Part shown: piece by piece, positions 7,066-20,110 of the stretch
Numbering within the stretch: the first letter of the stretch is position 1
How the letters are laid out: the number at the start of each line of letters is the position of its first letter
Assembly (NCBI RefSeq): GCF_002735305.1
Contig: NZ_PDYG01000123.1
Span: 1-64,000, forward strand
Length of the DNA stretch: 64,000 nt
Direction: 5' to 3'
From: Agathobacter ruminis
Lineage (GTDB): Bacteria; Bacillota; Clostridia; Lachnospirales; Lachnospiraceae
Translations under genes and position numbers: made by a program
The notes under the pieces: generated by a model
Database searches by the model: none
What the model saw: the letters and a program-made list of their open reading frames with translations, nothing else
Told to the model about the DNA's origin: nothing

Positions 7066-10000
7066 ATGGAGAAAAACAGAATACGTCCGGTCAAGGCTGG
7101 AAAAGGCATGCGTATGAGTTACTCAAGACAGAAGGAAGTTCTTCAGATGCCAAATCTGATCGAAGTCCAGAAGGATTCTTATCAGTGGTTCCTGGATGAA
7201 GGATTAAAAGAAGCATTTGCAGATATTTCTCCGATCGCAGATTACAGCGGTCACTTGAGCTTGGAATTTGTAGATTTTACATTATGTGAAGATGATGTGA
7301 AATACACGATTCCGGAATGCAAAGAAAGAGATGCAACATATGCAGCACCTTTGAAGGTTAAGGTCAGACTTCTTAACAATGAAACAGGCGAAATCAATGA
7401 GCACGAAATCTTTATGGGAGATCTTCCGCTCATGACTGAGACCGGAACATTCGTTATCAATGGTGCAGAGCGTGTCATTGTTAGCCAGTTGGTTCGTTCT
7501 CCTGGTATCTATTACGGAATTACTCATGACAAAGTGGGTAAGAAGCTGTATTCCTGCACTGTAATTCCTAACCGTGGTGCATGGTTAGAATACGAAACAG
7601 ACTCCAACGATGTTTTCAGTGTTCGAGTAGACAGAACCAGAAAGGTTCCGATTACCGTATTGCTTCGTGCATTGGGTCTTGGAACCAACCGTGAGATCCT
7701 TGATATGTTTGGTGAAGAGCCAAAGATTCTTGCATCTTTTGCAAAGGATCCTTCTATCAATCCGGAGAAGTATCCGGAAGGAAGCTATGAAGCAGGTCTT
7801 CTCGAATTATATAAAAAGATTCGTCCGGGTGAGCCGCTTACGAGAGAAAGCGCAGAGAGCTTGATCAATGCAATGTTCTTTGACCCGCGTCGTTACGACC
7901 TTGCAAAAGTTGGTCGCTATAAATTCAACAAGAAGTTGATGCTCCGCAATCGTATTCGCGGTCATGTCCTGGCTGAGACTGTCATTGATCCGTCAACCGG
8001 AGAAGTGCTTGCGGAAGCCGGTACTACCGTAACACGCGAACTGGCTGATACCATTCAGAATGCAGCTGTTGAGGCAGTATGGATTCAGACCGAAACCAGA
8101 AATGTCAAGGTATTGTCTTCTTTGATGGTAGATGCAACCGCACAGGCAGGATTTACTTCAAAGGATTACATCAACTATCTCGATAAGGTCCTCAAAGAAG
8201 ACATTATCGACAAGAGAACCCGCGATGAAATCGAGGGCTTTTTAAAGAACCTTCCTTCTGAAAAGAAGATGACCGAGCTCGATGAAATCTTATTGCGTGA
8301 TTTCACATTAAAGCAGGCCGGTGTAACCGAGCTTGTATATTATCCGGTTATGAAGGATCTCTTAGAGCGTTTCACCGATAAGGTAGAGCTCTTAAGCGAA
8401 ATGAAGAGAAACATCGGAGATTTGATTCCGAAGCATATTACCCGTGAGGATATTTTTGCATCCGTAAACTACAATATGCATTTGGAATGGGAAATCGGAC
8501 ATGATGATGATATTGACCATTTGGGTAACCGCCGTATTCGTGCCGTAGGTGAGTTGCTTCAGAACCAGTATCGCATTGGTCTTTCCCGTCTTGAGCGTGT
8601 TGTACGCGAGCGTATGACCACACAGGATATTGAAGGTATTTCTCCTCAAAGTTTGATTAATATTAAACCGGTAACTGCAGCTGTAAAAGAATTCTTCGGT
8701 TCTTCACAGTTGTCACAGTTCATGGATCAGAACAACCCGTTGTCTGAGTTGACACACAAGCGTCGTCTTTCCGCATTGGGACCTGGTGGTCTTTCAAGAG
8801 ACCGTGCCGGATTCGAGGTTCGAGACGTTCACTACTCACACTATGGTCGTATGTGCCCGATTGAGACACCTGAAGGACCTAACATCGGTTTGATCAACTC
8901 TCTTGCATGCTATGCAAGAATCAACGAATATGGATTTGTGGAAGCTCCATATCGTAAGATTGACCATTCTGACCCACAGAATCCGGTTGTAACCGATATT
9001 GTAGAATACATGACTGCAGACGAAGAAGATAATTACCATGTTGCGCAGGCGAACGAAAAGCTTGATGCAGAAGGCCACTTCGTTCGTAATAATGTATCCG
9101 GTCGTTACAGAGAAGAAACTCAGGAATACGATAAGACAGCATTCGATTATATGGATGTCTCTCCTAAGATGGTATTCTCGGTAGCTACCGCATTGATTCC
9201 ATTCTTGCAGAACGACGATGCGAACCGTGCGCTGATGGGATCAAACATGCAGCGTCAGGCCGTTCCGCTTTTGGTTACCGAGGCTCCTGTTATCGGAACC
9301 GGTATGGAGACCAAGGCAGCAGTAGACTCCGGTGACTGTGTCGTTGCAAAGGCCGGCGGTGTTGTTGAACTCGCTGAGTCAAGCAGAATTGTTGTACGCG
9401 AAGATGACGGCAACAAGCGTGAATATGCATTGATGAAATTCACACGAAGCAACCCGTCTAACTGCTATAACCAGAGACCTATCGTATTTAAGGGACAGCG
9501 TGTAGAAGCCGGCGAAGTAATCGCTGACGGTCCTTCTACCTCAAACGGTGAGCTTGCTCTCGGAAAGAACCCGTTGATTGGATTCATGACCTGGGAAGGC
9601 TACAACTACGAGGATGCGGTCCTTCTGAGTGAACGACTGGTAGAATATGATGTTTATACATCTGTACATATTGAGGAATACGAAGTAGAATCCCGTGATA
9701 CAAAGCTTGGACCGGAAGAAATCACACGTGATGTTCCGGGTGTCGGCGATGATGCACTCAAGGATCTCGATGAGCGCGGAATCATTCGTGTCGGCGCTGA
9801 GGTTCGTGCGGGAGATATTCTTGTCGGAAAGGTAACTCCAAAGGGAGAGACCGAGCTGACTGCAGAAGAAAGACTTCTTCGTGCAATCTTCGGCGAGAAG
9901 GCCAGAGAAGTTCGTGATACTTCCCTTAAGGTTCCACACGGTGCATATGGTATCGTAGTTGATGCCAAGGTGTTCAGCAGAGATAACGGCGATGAGTTAT

Positions 10001-11145
10001 CACCTGGAATCAACCAGTCTGTTCGTATTTATATCGCACAGAAGAGAAAGATTTCAGTCGGTGATAAGATGGCTGGTCGTCATGGTAACAAGGGTGTCGT
10101 TTCCCGCGTACTTCCGGTTGAGGATATGCCATTCCTTCCAAACGGTCGTCCGCTTGACATCGTATTGAACCCATTGGGCGTACCTTCCCGTATGAACATC
10201 GGACAGGTCCTTGAGATTCATCTTTCTCTTGCCGCAAAAGCATTGGGATTCAATATCGAAACACCTGTATTTGACGGTGCAAAGGAAATTGACATTCAGG
10301 ATACGCTTGAACTTGCAAATGATTATGTAAATCTTCCATTTGACAAAGAAGAAGCAAAGAATCCTGAGTGGGCAGATACAACCGAAATCTTCTACGAGAA
10401 GTACAAAGATACTTTACTTCCGGAAGTAATGGATTACCTTTCAGAGAATCGTGCACATCGTGCACTTTGGAAGGGTGTTCCGATTTCACGTGACGGAAAA
10501 GTACAGCTTCGCGACGGTAGAACCGGTGAATGCTTCGATGGAAAGGTAACCATCGGACACATGCATTACCTGAAACTTCATCACCTGGTTGACGATAAGA
10601 TCCATGCTCGTTCAACCGGTCCTTACTCACTCGTAACACAGCAGCCGCTTGGTGGTAAAGCACAATTCGGTGGACAGCGTTTCGGAGAGATGGAAGTTTG
10701 GGCGCTGGAAGCATACGGTGCCGCATATACCTTGCAGGAGATTCTGACTGTGAAGTCCGACGATGTGGTTGGTCGTGTCAAGACATACGAAGCAATCATC
10801 AAGGGTGACAATATCCCTGAACCGGGAATTCCGGAATCATTCAAGGTATTGCTCAAAGAATTACAGTCATTGGGACTTGATGTAAAGGTACTTGATGAGG
10901 ATCGCAACGAAGTTGAACTCATCGAAACCAGTGAATACGGAAATACAGACTTCAATTCAGTAATCGGAAACGATAAGGATTACGCATTCGAAAGCAGCGA
11001 ATCCTTCGAACAACATGGCTTCCAGAAGCAGGAGTTCGACGAGACTGGAGAGCTTGTCGCATCTGAAGACGAAGACGCATCTGATGATTTTGAATATGAT
11101 GATGACGATCTTCTTGCAGAAGACAGCTACGACGATGAAGATTAA
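7066..11145 (+). CDS. rpoB: RNA polymerase beta subunit
   Basis: A 1359-residue protein, normal for the family plus an acidic C-terminal tail (about the last 60 residues are rich in Asp and Glu, ending EDSYDDED). The rifampicin-binding region around residues 541-590 ([20 protein letters not shown], then [18 protein letters not shown]) shows the usual drug-sensitive residues. The DNA-binding and beta-prime-contact blocks ([33 protein letters not shown]) are intact. Start ATG 7066 follows GAGAGGTGA and begins MEKNRIRPV; an in-frame TTG at 7015 would add 17 residues but has no good ribosome site. Operon with rpoC. Confidence 0.98.
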   Translation: MEKNRIRPVKAGKGMRMSYSRQKEVLQMPNLIEVQKDSYQWFLDEGLKEAFADISPIADYSGHLSLEFVDFTLCEDDVKYTIPECKERDATYAAPLKVKVRLLNNETGEINEHEIFMGDLPLMTETGTFVINGAERVIVSQLVRSPGIYYGITHDKVGKKLYSCTVIPNRGAWLEYETDSNDVFSVRVDRTRKVPITVLLRALGLGTNREILDMFGEEPKILASFAKDPSINPEKYPEGSYEAGLLELYKKIRPGEPLTRESAESLINAMFFDPRRYDLAKVGRYKFNKKLMLRNRIRGHVLAETVIDPSTGEVLAEAGTTVTRELADTIQNAAVEAVWIQTETRNVKVLSSLMVDATAQAGFTSKDYINYLDKVLKEDIIDKRTRDEIEGFLKNLPSEKKMTELDEILLRDFTLKQAGVTELVYYPVMKDLLERFTDKVELLSEMKRNIGDLIPKHITREDIFASVNYNMHLEWEIGHDDDIDHLGNRRIRAVGELLQNQYRIGLSRLERVVRERMTTQDIEGISPQSLINIKPVTAAVKEFFGSSQLSQFMDQNNPLSELTHKRRLSALGPGGLSRDRAGFEVRDVHYSHYGRMCPIETPEGPNIGLINSLACYARINEYGFVEAPYRKIDHSDPQNPVVTDIVEYMTADEEDNYHVAQANEKLDAEGHFVRNNVSGRYREETQEYDKTAFDYMDVSPKMVFSVATALIPFLQNDDANRALMGSNMQRQAVPLLVTEAPVIGTGMETKAAVDSGDCVVAKAGGVVELAESSRIVVREDDGNKREYALMKFTRSNPSNCYNQRPIVFKGQRVEAGEVIADGPSTSNGELALGKNPLIGFMTWEGYNYEDAVLLSERLVEYDVYTSVHIEEYEVESRDTKLGPEEITRDVPGVGDDALKDLDERGIIRVGAEVRAGDILVGKVTPKGETELTAEERLLRAIFGEKAREVRDTSLKVPHGAYGIVVDAKVFSRDNGDELSPGINQSVRIYIAQKRKISVGDKMAGRHGNKGVVSRVLPVEDMPFLPNGRPLDIVLNPLGVPSRMNIGQVLEIHLSLAAKALGFNIETPVFDGAKEIDIQDTLELANDYVNLPFDKEEAKNPEWADTTEIFYEKYKDTLLPEVMDYLSENRAHRALWKGVPISRDGKVQLRDGRTGECFDGKVTIGHMHYLKLHHLVDDKIHARSTGPYSLVTQQPLGGKAQFGGQRFGEMEVWALEAYGAAYTLQEILTVKSDDVVGRVKTYEAIIKGDNIPEPGIPESFKVLLKELQSLGLDVKVLDEDRNEVELIETSEYGNTDFNSVIGNDKDYAFESSESFEQHGFQKQEFDETGELVASEDEDASDDFEYDDDDLLAEDSYDDED

Positions 11146-11163
11146 GGAAGGGAGAACCCGTAA

Positions 11164-14100
11164 ATGCCAACTACAACTGTAAATGATCAAAATCAGGCAA
11201 TGCAGTTTGACGCACTTCAGATTGGACTTGCGTCACCTGAAAAGATTCGTGAGTGGTCATATGGCGAAGTAAAGAAACCTGAGACCATCAATTACAGAAC
11301 ATTAAAGCCGGAAAAAGATGGTTTGTTCTGTGAGAAGATTTTCGGACCAACCAAAGATTGGGAATGTCATTGCGGAAAATACAAAAAAATTCGCTACAAG
11401 GGCGTTGTGTGTGACAAGTGTGGTGTAGAAATCACAAAGTCCAGCGTCCGCAGAGAGCGTATGGGACACATCGAGCTTGCAGCTCCTGTGTCTCACATCT
11501 GGTACTTCAAGGGAATCCCTTCCCGTATGGGATTAATCCTTGATTTGTCACCACGTATTCTCGAGAGAGTCTTATATTTTGCGTCCTATATCGTATTAGA
11601 TCCGGGCGAGACCTCTTTGAGCTACAAGCAGGTATTGACTGAAGCTGAATATCAGGACGCCTGTGATACCTACGGAGCACACATGTTCCGAGTGGGAATG
11701 GGTGCAGAATCCATCCGCGAATTATTGGAGCACTTCAGTGCACCGGTAGACCGTGATGCTGATCCGGAATACACATTCCTTGACAAAGAAGCCGATGAAT
11801 TAAAGGCTGAATTGGAAAACTCAACCGGACAAAAGAGAGCCCGCATCATCAAGAGACTTGAGGTGGTAGAGGCATTCCGTGAATCCGGAAACAAGCCGGA
11901 GTGGATGATTATGACCGTAATCCCGGTAATTCCACCGGATCTTCGTCCAATGGTACAGCTGGACGGTGGTCGTTTTGCTACATCTGACTTAAATGACTTA
12001 TACAGAAGAATCATCAACCGTAACAACCGTCTGAGAAGACTTCTCGACCTTGGCGCACCGGACATCATCGTGCGTAACGAGAAGCGTATGCTTCAGGAAG
12101 CGGTTGACGCATTGATCGATAACGGTCGTCGTGGACGTCCGGTAACCGGACCTGGAAACAGAGCACTCAAGTCTCTGTCAGACATGTTAAAGGGTAAGGG
12201 CGGACGCTTCCGTCAGAACCTGCTCGGAAAACGTGTTGACTACTCCGGTCGTTCCGTTATCTGCGTAGAGCCAAAGCTTAAAATTTACCAGTGCGGACTT
12301 CCAAAGGAAATGGCAATCGAATTATTCAAGCCATTTGTAATGAAAGAGCTTTCCGCAAACGGAACAGCACACAACATCAAATCTGCCAAGAAGATGGTAG
12401 AGCGTCAGGAAGATGTTGTATGGGATGTACTTGAGGAGGTAATCAAGGAACACCCTGTAATGCTGAACAGAGCACCTACTCTTCACAGATTGGGTATTCA
12501 GGCATTCGAGCCAATCCTTGTAGAAGGAAAGGCAATCAAATTGCATCCGTTGGTATGTACCGCATTCAACGCCGACTTCGACGGTGACCAGATGGCGGTT
12601 CACCTTCCATTGTCTGTAGAGGCTCAGTCAGAGTGCCGCTTCATGCTGCTCTCTCCAAACAACCTTTTGAAGCCTTCCGATGGTGGTCCGGTAGCAGTAC
12701 CTTCACAGGATATGGTACTTGGTGGATACTATCTGACAATGAGAAAGCTTCCAAACTATATGGATGATGCAAAGGTAGAAGCGGTCAGCGACCACATCTA
12801 TCTGTCAGAAGAAGAAATCAAAAAGGATGCAGAGCCGGGCAAGAACGGCAAGGCAAAGATTAGTCTCTATGACTTTATCTGGTATCGCGATATGAGTGAT
12901 ATTGTCGGAACCGATGAGAATGGAGAGCCAAAAGGCCGTAAGGTATTATGTAAAGCAATTGATGTCCTCGGATATCATTACGGAAGCATGAACCAGGCAC
13001 TGCTTGCACATGAGAATGGTGAGATTACACTTCACCAGAAGATTTATGTATATCGTAAAGCAATGACAACTCCGGCGGGCGATGAGCAGCCGGTTGAAGT
13101 AGAAGGCTTCGTAGAGACCACACTCGGCTTATTGCTTTACAACGAAATCATTCCTCAGGATCTTGGTTATGTAGACCGTTCTAACCCGGATGAAGTACTC
13201 AAGTATGAGATTGACTTCCAGGTTGGAAAGAAGCAGATCAAGGCAATTCTTGAGAAAGTCATCAATACCCACGGCGCAACAAAGACCGCCGAAGTATTGG
13301 ATGATGTAAAGGCAATGGGATACAAGTATTCCACCATCGCGGCTATGACCGTATCTATTTCAGATATGACCGTGCCGCCACAGAAGCCGGAATTGATCGA
13401 ACAGGCTCAGAAGACCGTAGACCGTATTACAGCACAGTACAAACGTGGATTCGTAACTGACGAAGAGCGTTACAAAGGTGTTGTTGAGACATGGAAAGAG
13501 ACGGATGATGAGTTGACCAAGGCCCTTCTTGATGGATTGGATAAATATAATAACATCTTCATGATGGCTGACTCCGGTGCCCGTGGATCTAACCAGCAGA
13601 TCAAGCAGTTGGCAGGTATGCGTGGTCTGATGGCTGATACAACAGGACGTACCATCGAGTTGCCAATCAAGTCAAACTTCCGTGAAGGTCTGGACGTACT
13701 CGAGTACTTCATGTCTGCGCATGGAGCTCGTAAGGGACTTTCAGATACCGCGCTTAGAACTGCGGACTCCGGATATTTGACACGAAGACTGGTAGACGTA
13801 TCACAGCATATCATCGTTCGTGAGCGCGATTGCTGCGAAGGCACCGATCGTGAGATCCCTGGAATGGTAGTAAAGGCATTCATGGATGGAAAAGAAACCA
13901 TCGAAAGCCTCAAGGATCGTATTACAGGACGATTCTCATGTGAGACCATCTGCGATGCAGACGGCAATGTGATTGTCAAGAAGAACCATATGATCACTCC
14001 AAGCCGTGCAGCAAGAATCCTTTCAAAGGGTGTTGATGCAAACGGAAATCCGATCGATCAGGTTAAGATTCGTACCATTTTGACCTGCCGTTCACATATG

Positions 14101-15090
14101 GGTGTTTGTGCGAAGTGTTACGGAGCAAACATGGCTACCGGACAGGCCGTACAGGTTGGTGAAGCAATCGGTATTATTGCAGCACAGTCCATCGGTGAGC
14201 CTGGTACACAGCTTACCATGAGAACATTCCATACCGGTGGTGTAGCCGGAAGCGATATTACTCAGGGTCTTCCTCGTGTCGAAGAAATTTTCGAGGCACG
14301 TAAGCCGAAGGGTCTTGCAATCATCACTGAGATTGCCGGTGTTGCAACTATTAAAGACTCCAAGAAGAAGCGTGAAGTAATTGTAACCAACAACGAGACC
14401 GGAGAGACCAAGACTTATCTGATTCCTTACGGATCAAGAATCAAGATCCTTGACGGAGCAGTACTTGAAGCCGGTGATGAAATTACCGAAGGTTCTGTAA
14501 ACCCACATGACATCTTAAAGATTAAGGGTGTTCGTGCCGTTCAGGATTACATGCTTCGCGAAGTACAGCGCGTATATCGTCTGCAAGGTGTAGATATCAA
14601 CGATAAACATATCGAGGTTATCGTTCGTCAGATGCTTCAGAAAGTTCGCATCGAGGAAGCTGGAGACTCCGAATTCCTTCCGGGAAGCATGGTTGACTCT
14701 CTCGACTTCATCGAAAAGAACGAAGAACTCGAGGCAGAAGGAAAGGAAATTGCAAAAGAAGAACAGATTCTTCTCGGAATCACAAAGGCTTCTCTTGCTA
14801 CCAACTCATTCCTTTCAGCTGCATCCTTCCAGGAGACCACCAAGGTTCTTACCGAAGCAGCAATCAAGGGTAAGGTTGACCCATTGATTGGTATGAAGGA
14901 AAACGTAATCCTTGGTAAGCTGATTCCTGCAGGAACCGGTATGAAGCGTTACCGCAATATCAAGTTGGACAGTGATGTGGCTGCAAATGCAGTTCTCGAT
15001 CTCGATACCAACTTAGAAGAAATCGACGCAGAGATGTTTGATGATCAGGACGAAATGATTACAGCAGAAGTGCTCGACGATTTTGAATAA
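11164..15090 (+). CDS. rpoC: RNA polymerase beta-prime subunit
   Basis: A 1308-residue protein. The N-terminal zinc site (CHCG ... CDKC, about residues 61-80), the catalytic NADFDGDQM magnesium loop (about 468-476), the trigger-loop region and the second zinc site ([13 protein letters not shown], about 973-985) are all present. The C-terminus is acidic like that of RpoB. It starts 18 bases after rpoB behind AAGGAAGGGAG. No insertion or truncation seen. Confidence 0.98.
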   Translation: MPTTTVNDQNQAMQFDALQIGLASPEKIREWSYGEVKKPETINYRTLKPEKDGLFCEKIFGPTKDWECHCGKYKKIRYKGVVCDKCGVEITKSSVRRERMGHIELAAPVSHIWYFKGIPSRMGLILDLSPRILERVLYFASYIVLDPGETSLSYKQVLTEAEYQDACDTYGAHMFRVGMGAESIRELLEHFSAPVDRDADPEYTFLDKEADELKAELENSTGQKRARIIKRLEVVEAFRESGNKPEWMIMTVIPVIPPDLRPMVQLDGGRFATSDLNDLYRRIINRNNRLRRLLDLGAPDIIVRNEKRMLQEAVDALIDNGRRGRPVTGPGNRALKSLSDMLKGKGGRFRQNLLGKRVDYSGRSVICVEPKLKIYQCGLPKEMAIELFKPFVMKELSANGTAHNIKSAKKMVERQEDVVWDVLEEVIKEHPVMLNRAPTLHRLGIQAFEPILVEGKAIKLHPLVCTAFNADFDGDQMAVHLPLSVEAQSECRFMLLSPNNLLKPSDGGPVAVPSQDMVLGGYYLTMRKLPNYMDDAKVEAVSDHIYLSEEEIKKDAEPGKNGKAKISLYDFIWYRDMSDIVGTDENGEPKGRKVLCKAIDVLGYHYGSMNQALLAHENGEITLHQKIYVYRKAMTTPAGDEQPVEVEGFVETTLGLLLYNEIIPQDLGYVDRSNPDEVLKYEIDFQVGKKQIKAILEKVINTHGATKTAEVLDDVKAMGYKYSTIAAMTVSISDMTVPPQKPELIEQAQKTVDRITAQYKRGFVTDEERYKGVVETWKETDDELTKALLDGLDKYNNIFMMADSGARGSNQQIKQLAGMRGLMADTTGRTIELPIKSNFREGLDVLEYFMSAHGARKGLSDTALRTADSGYLTRRLVDVSQHIIVRERDCCEGTDREIPGMVVKAFMDGKETIESLKDRITGRFSCETICDADGNVIVKKNHMITPSRAARILSKGVDANGNPIDQVKIRTILTCRSHMGVCAKCYGANMATGQAVQVGEAIGIIAAQSIGEPGTQLTMRTFHTGGVAGSDITQGLPRVEEIFEARKPKGLAIITEIAGVATIKDSKKKREVIVTNNETGETKTYLIPYGSRIKILDGAVLEAGDEITEGSVNPHDILKIKGVRAVQDYMLREVQRVYRLQGVDINDKHIEVIVRQMLQKVRIEEAGDSEFLPGSMVDSLDFIEKNEELEAEGKEIAKEEQILLGITKASLATNSFLSAASFQETTKVLTEAAIKGKVDPLIGMKENVILGKLIPAGTGMKRYRNIKLDSDVAANAVLDLDTNLEEIDAEMFDDQDEMITAEVLDDFE

Positions 15091-15106
15091 AAAGCTTCTA
15101 TAAATA

Positions 15107-15144
15107 AGGACACAGAATCAGCGTGATTCTGTGTCCTATTTTTT
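15107..15144 (+). terminator. terminator after rpoC
   Basis: Perfect 14-pair stem AGGACACAGAATCA / TGATTCTGTGTCCT with a 3-base loop, followed by ATTTTTT. Confidence 0.93.
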
Positions 15145-15146
15145 GC

Positions 15147-15174
15147 TTGACAATTTGGGAAAATATGATACAAT
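15147..15174 (+). promoter_or_regulatory. sigma-A promoter of rpsL-rpsG-fusA
   Basis: TTGACA (15147-15152), 16-base spacer, TACAAT (15169-15174), immediately after the rpoC terminator. Confidence 0.85.
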
Positions 15175-15228
15175 ATTTTAGCATGCGTAATAATATGCAA
15201 AAATATATTCTAATAGGAGGTGAAATCA

Positions 15229-15648
15229 ATGCCAACATTCAACCAGTTAGTAAGAAAAGGTCGTCAGACTTCAGTTAAGAAATCTACTGCACCTGCACTT
15301 CAGAGAAGCTTTAACTCTCTTCAGAAGAAGGCCGTTAACACATCTTCTCCACAGAAGCGTGGTGTTTGTACAGCTGTTAAGACTGCTACACCTAAGAAGC
15401 CTAACTCAGCTCTTAGAAAGATCGCCAGAGTACGTCTTTCTAACGGAATCGAAGTAACATCTTACATTCCGGGTGAAGGTCACAACCTTCAGGAGCATAG
15501 CGTTGTTTTGATTCGCGGTGGTCGTGTTAAGGATTTACCAGGTACACGTTATCACATCATCCGTGGTACATTGGATACTGCAGGTGTTGCAAATCGTAAG
15601 CAGGCTCGCTCTAAGTACGGCGCTAAGAGACCAAAGGCTGCTAAGTAA
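15229..15648 (+). CDS. rpsL: 30S ribosomal protein S12
   Basis: A 139-residue protein starting [12 protein letters not shown] behind TAGGAGGTG. The decoding-centre segments ([11 protein letters not shown] and [11 protein letters not shown]) are intact; the lysines whose change gives streptomycin resistance are wild type. An in-frame GTG at 15220 overlaps the ribosome site and is rejected. The 152-base gap to rpsG has no gene; I see no recognisable element there. Confidence 0.97.
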   Translation: MPTFNQLVRKGRQTSVKKSTAPALQRSFNSLQKKAVNTSSPQKRGVCTAVKTATPKKPNSALRKIARVRLSNGIEVTSYIPGEGHNLQEHSVVLIRGGRVKDLPGTRYHIIRGTLDTAGVANRKQARSKYGAKRPKAAK

Positions 15649-15770
15649 TTTACGCTTAGTGCAATGAAATGTATTTCACAAACGAAAACTAACGTAAAGT
15701 GTTGGGAATTGATTTTCAATATACCTGCACGAACACATTAGTAAGACACATGTGAGTACCGAAGATCTAA

Positions 15771-16271
<501 letters not shown>

Positions 16272-16292
16272 TAATAATAGGAGGAAAAAATC

Positions 16293-18410
16293 TTGGCTGG
16301 AAGAGAATATCCACTTGATAGAACAAGAAACATCGGTATTATGGCGCACATCGATGCTGGTAAGACCACATTGACCGAGCGTATTCTTTACTATACCGGT
16401 GTTAACTACAAGATTGGTGATACTCATGAAGGTACTGCTACCATGGACTGGATGGAGCAGGAGCAGGAAAGAGGTATTACCATTACTTCAGCCGCTACTA
16501 CTTGTCATTGGACTCTTGAAAAAGAGACCAAGCCAATGCCGGGTGCATTAGAGCATCGTATCAACATCATTGATACCCCGGGTCACGTTGACTTTACAGT
16601 AGAAGTAGAGCGTTCACTCCGTGTACTTGACGGCGCCGTAGGTGTCTTCTGTGCAAAGGGTGGTGTTGAGCCACAGTCTGAAAATGTATGGCGTCAGGCT
16701 GATACATACAACGTACCAAGAATGGCATTCATCAATAAGATGGATATCCTTGGTGCAAACTTCTACGGAGCTGTTGAGCAGATCCGTACCCGTTTAGGAA
16801 AGAACGCAATCGTTCTTCAGCTTCCTATCGGAAAAGAAGATGACTTCAAGGGAATCATCGATTTGTTTGAGATGAAGGCATATATCTACAACGACGATAA
16901 GGGTGATGATATCACTGTTACCGACGACCTTGGAGATATGGCTGCTCAGGCAGAAGAATATCGTAACGAATTGGTAGAGAAGATCTGCGAATTAGACGAT
17001 GATCTGATGATGATGTATCTTGAAGGAGAAGAACCATCTGTAGAAGAAATGAAGAAGGTTCTTCGTAAAGCAACCTGTGAGTGTACAGCAATTCCTGTAT
17101 GCTGTGGTTCTGCTTACAGAAATAAGGGTGTTCAGAAGTTACTCGATGCAGTAGTTGAGTATATGCCTGCACCTACAGATATTCCTGCAATTAAGGGAAC
17201 TGACCTTGAAGGAAACGAAGTTGAGAAGCACGCTTCTGATGAAGAGCCATTCGCAGCTTTGGCATTCAAGATCATGACTGACCCATTCGTAGGAAAGCTT
17301 GCATACTTCCGTGTATATTCAGGAACCTGCAAGTCCGGATCATATGTATTAAATGCAACCAAGGGCAAGAAGGAGCGTGTTGGACGTATCCTTCAGATGC
17401 ATGCAAACAAGAGAGAAGAGTTAGACATTGTTTACTCCGGTGATATCGCTGCAGCAGTAGGATTTAAGCTTACTACTACCGGTGATACAATCTGTGATGA
17501 GCAGCATCCGGTAATCCTTGAGTCTATGGAATTCCCTGAGCCGGTTATCGAGCTTGCAATCGAGCCTAAGACCAAGGCTGGACAGGGTAAGATGGGTGAA
17601 GCTCTTGCCAAGTTGGCAGAAGAAGATCCTACATTCCGTGCACATACCGATCAGGAAACAGGACAGACCATCATCGCTGGTATGGGTGAGCTTCACCTTG
17701 AGATCATCGTTGACCGTCTTCTCCGTGAATTTAAGGTAGAGGCAAACGTTGGTGCTCCTCAGGTAGCATACAAGGAAACCTTCACCAAGCCTGTTGATCA
17801 GGAATACAAATATGCAAAACAGTCCGGTGGTCGTGGACAGTATGGACATTGTAAAGTTCGTTTCGAGCCGATGGATGCCAACGGAGAAGAACTCTTCAAG
17901 TTCGATTCCGAAGTTGTCGGTGGTGCTATTCCTAAGGAATACATCCCAGCAGTTGGCGAAGGTATCGAAGAGGCAACTAAGGCAGGATCCCTTGGTGGAT
18001 TCCCTGTAGTTGGTATTCATGCTACCGTATACGACGGATCATATCACGAAGTCGATTCATCAGAAATGGCATTCCATATTGCCGGATCTATGTGCTTCAA
18101 GGAAGCTATGGCTAAGGCATCTCCGGTTCTTCTTGAGCCTATCATGAAGGTTGAAGTAACCATGCCGGAAGAATACATGGGTGATGTAATCGGTGATATC
18201 AACTCACGTCGTGGACGTATTGAAGGTATGGATGATCTCGGCGGCGGAAAGATCGTACGCGGTTATGTACCACTTGCTGAGATGTTTGGATATTCTACCG
18301 ACCTTCGTTCTAAGACACAGGGTCGTGGTAACTACTCAATGTTCTTCGAGAAGTATGAGCCGGTACCAAAGAATGTTCAGGAAAAGATCCTTGCAAACAA
18401 GGACAAATAA
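16293..18410 (+). CDS. fusA: elongation factor G
   Basis: A 705-residue translocation GTPase starting at TTG 16293, 21 bases after rpsG, behind AATAGGAGG. G1 (AHIDAGKTT), switch I/G2 (RGITITSA), G3 (DTPGHVDF) and G4 (NKMD) motifs are all present, followed by domains II-V. No truncation. It matches the canonical EF-G type rather than EF-G2. Elongation factor genes end here before a separate tuf promoter. Confidence 0.97.
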   Translation: MAGREYPLDRTRNIGIMAHIDAGKTTLTERILYYTGVNYKIGDTHEGTATMDWMEQEQERGITITSAATTCHWTLEKETKPMPGALEHRINIIDTPGHVDFTVEVERSLRVLDGAVGVFCAKGGVEPQSENVWRQADTYNVPRMAFINKMDILGANFYGAVEQIRTRLGKNAIVLQLPIGKEDDFKGIIDLFEMKAYIYNDDKGDDITVTDDLGDMAAQAEEYRNELVEKICELDDDLMMMYLEGEEPSVEEMKKVLRKATCECTAIPVCCGSAYRNKGVQKLLDAVVEYMPAPTDIPAIKGTDLEGNEVEKHASDEEPFAALAFKIMTDPFVGKLAYFRVYSGTCKSGSYVLNATKGKKERVGRILQMHANKREELDIVYSGDIAAAVGFKLTTTGDTICDEQHPVILESMEFPEPVIELAIEPKTKAGQGKMGEALAKLAEEDPTFRAHTDQETGQTIIAGMGELHLEIIVDRLLREFKVEANVGAPQVAYKETFTKPVDQEYKYAKQSGGRGQYGHCKVRFEPMDANGEELFKFDSEVVGGAIPKEYIPAVGEGIEEATKAGSLGGFPVVGIHATVYDGSYHEVDSSEMAFHIAGSMCFKEAMAKASPVLLEPIMKVEVTMPEEYMGDVIGDINSRRGRIEGMDDLGGGKIVRGYVPLAEMFGYSTDLRSKTQGRGNYSMFFEKYEPVPKNVQEKILANKDK

Positions 18411-18433
18411 ATCGTTTTTATTTCGCTAAAAAC

Positions 18434-18462
18434 TTGAAAATGCCCGACTAATCCCGTATAAT
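18434..18462 (+). promoter_or_regulatory. sigma-A promoter of tuf, inside an inverted repeat
   Basis: TTGAAA (18434-18439), 17-base spacer, TATAAT (18457-18462). An 8-base inverted repeat, CCCGACTA (18443-18450) and TAGTCGGG (18469-18476), brackets the -10. A further leader hairpin GGGTTAA / TTAACCC follows near 18474-18498. Confidence 0.85.
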
Positions 18463-18530
18463 CAAGGATAGTCGGGTTAAAGAAAAAAATTAACCCAAAC
18501 GGGTAATTATTCTAAGGAGGAATTTTACAA

Positions 18531-19718
18531 ATGGCAAAGGAACATTTTGACAGAACCAAACCACATTGTAACATCGGAACCATCGGTCACGTAGATCATG
18601 GTAAAACAACTTTAACTGCAGCAATCACTAAGGTTTTAGCTGAGCGCGTAGCAGGAAATGCAAAGGTAGATTTCGAGAACATCGATAAGGCTCCGGAAGA
18701 GAGAGAGCGTGGTATTACCATTTCTACCGCACACGTTGAGTATCAGACAGAGAAGAGACATTATGCACATGTTGACTGCCCGGGACATGCTGACTACGTT
18801 AAGAACATGATCACCGGTGCTGCTCAGATGGACGGCGCTATCCTTGTAGTTGCTGCTACTGACGGTGTTATGGCTCAGACAAAGGAGCACATCCTTCTTT
18901 CTCGTCAGGTAGGTGTACCTTACATCGTTGTTTTCTTAAACAAGTGCGATATGGTAGACGACGAAGAACTTATCGAGCTCGTAGAGATGGAAGTTACCGA
19001 GCAGCTTGAAGAGTACGGATTCAATGATTGCCCAATCATCAAGGGATCTGCTCTTAAGGCTCTTGAAGATCCAAACGGCGAGTGGGGCGACAAGATCATG
19101 GAACTCATGGCAACTGTTGATGAGTACATCCCAGATCCAGAGCGTGACACTGATAAGCCATTCCTTATGCCTGTAGAGGACGTATTCACCATTACCGGTC
19201 GTGGTACTGTAGCTACCGGTCGTGTAGAGCGTGGTACATTACACCTCAACGAAGAACTTGAAATCGTTGGTGTTAAGGAAGAGACTCAGAAGACCGTTGT
19301 AACCGGAATCGAGATGTTCCGTAAGATGTTAGACGAGGCTCAGGCTGGTGATAACATCGGTGCTCTTCTTCGTGGTATCAACCGTGACCAGATCGTTCGT
19401 GGACAGTGTCTCTGCAAGCCAGGTACTGTTACCTGCCACAGCAAGTTCACCGCTCAGGTTTACGTATTGACCAAGGATGAAGGTGGTCGTCATACTCCAT
19501 TCTTCAATAACTATCGTCCACAGTTCTACTTCAGAACTACTGACGTTACCGGTGTTTGCAACCTTCCAGAAGGAACCGAAATGTGCATGCCTGGTGATAA
19601 CATCGAAATGACTATCGAATTGATTCACCCAGTAGCTATGGAGCAGGGTCTTACTTTCGCTATCCGTGAGGGTGGTAGAACAGTAGGTTCAGGCCGTGTT
19701 GCTACTATCATCGAGTAA
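18531..19718 (+). CDS. tuf: elongation factor Tu
   Basis: A 395-residue GTPase that brings aminoacyl-tRNA to the ribosome. G1 (GHVDHGKTT), G2 (RGITIS), G3 (DCPGHADY), G4 (NKCD) and G5 (GSALKAL) motifs are present, with domains II and III complete (ends GRVATIIE). It is transcribed from its own promoter and closed by a strong terminator, apart from fusA. Start ATG follows TAAGGAGG. Confidence 0.98.
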   Translation: MAKEHFDRTKPHCNIGTIGHVDHGKTTLTAAITKVLAERVAGNAKVDFENIDKAPEERERGITISTAHVEYQTEKRHYAHVDCPGHADYVKNMITGAAQMDGAILVVAATDGVMAQTKEHILLSRQVGVPYIVVFLNKCDMVDDEELIELVEMEVTEQLEEYGFNDCPIIKGSALKALEDPNGEWGDKIMELMATVDEYIPDPERDTDKPFLMPVEDVFTITGRGTVATGRVERGTLHLNEELEIVGVKEETQKTVVTGIEMFRKMLDEAQAGDNIGALLRGINRDQIVRGQCLCKPGTVTCHSKFTAQVYVLTKDEGGRHTPFFNNYRPQFYFRTTDVTGVCNLPEGTEMCMPGDNIEMTIELIHPVAMEQGLTFAIREGGRTVGSGRVATIIE

Positions 19719-19750
19719 TCTTATTCGTAAAGTAAATAAGCCAAATATAT

Positions 19751-19791
19751 TAAAGCCTTTCAGGGAATATCCTGAAAGGCTTTAATTTTTT
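19751..19791 (+). terminator. terminator after tuf
   Basis: Perfect 14-pair stem TAAAGCCTTTCAGG / CCTGAAAGGCTTTA, then ATTTTTT. Confidence 0.94.
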
Positions 19792-19797
19792 GTTTAG

Positions 19798-19950
19798 AAA
19801 TTATATGTATTAAATCAGCAAATCTATGATTCAATCATAGCAATCAAAGACGGAACGATTGTGGAAAAAGGGTCATATAATGATTTGATTGAAACAAAGT
19901 GGTATGTGTGGGCGTTAACAAATATAGAGTTAAATATTACGCAAGCATAG
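19798..19950 (+). pseudogene. 3' remnant of an ABC exporter ATPase gene
   Basis: Frame 19798-19950 ends in TAG and reads, in its middle, DSIIAIKDGTIVEKGSYNDL. This is the C-terminal end of an ABC exporter nucleotide-binding domain (the strand pair and G-x-H/Y-x-x-L segment after the D- and H-loops). No start, Walker A or signature motif exists upstream, because the tuf terminator lies there. It is a broken 3' end left by deletion or insertion of the island next to it. The frame upstream of 19816 does not look like the family. 19951-20050 is A+T-rich with no gene seen. Confidence 0.65.
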
Positions 19951-20050
19951 AATATTGCCGTGATTTTCGCGAAGATATTCTAAAAGAAAATATATAAACA
20001 AAAATTATATTATGTATGAGCATAAAATATGATGAATAATAATATATAGA

Positions 20051-20079
20051 TTGACATATAATTGACGGATATGTAGTAT
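20051..20079 (+). promoter_or_regulatory. probable promoter of the secreted-protein/ABC island
   Basis: TTGACA (20051-20056), 17-base spacer, TAGTAT (20074-20079). ATTGAC occurs twice, at 20050 and 20061, exactly one helical turn apart, which could be a tandem activator site. The -10 is weak by itself. Confidence 0.55.
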
Positions 20080-20110
20080 AAATATAAAAAGAAATATCGG
20101 GAGGGTAAAA

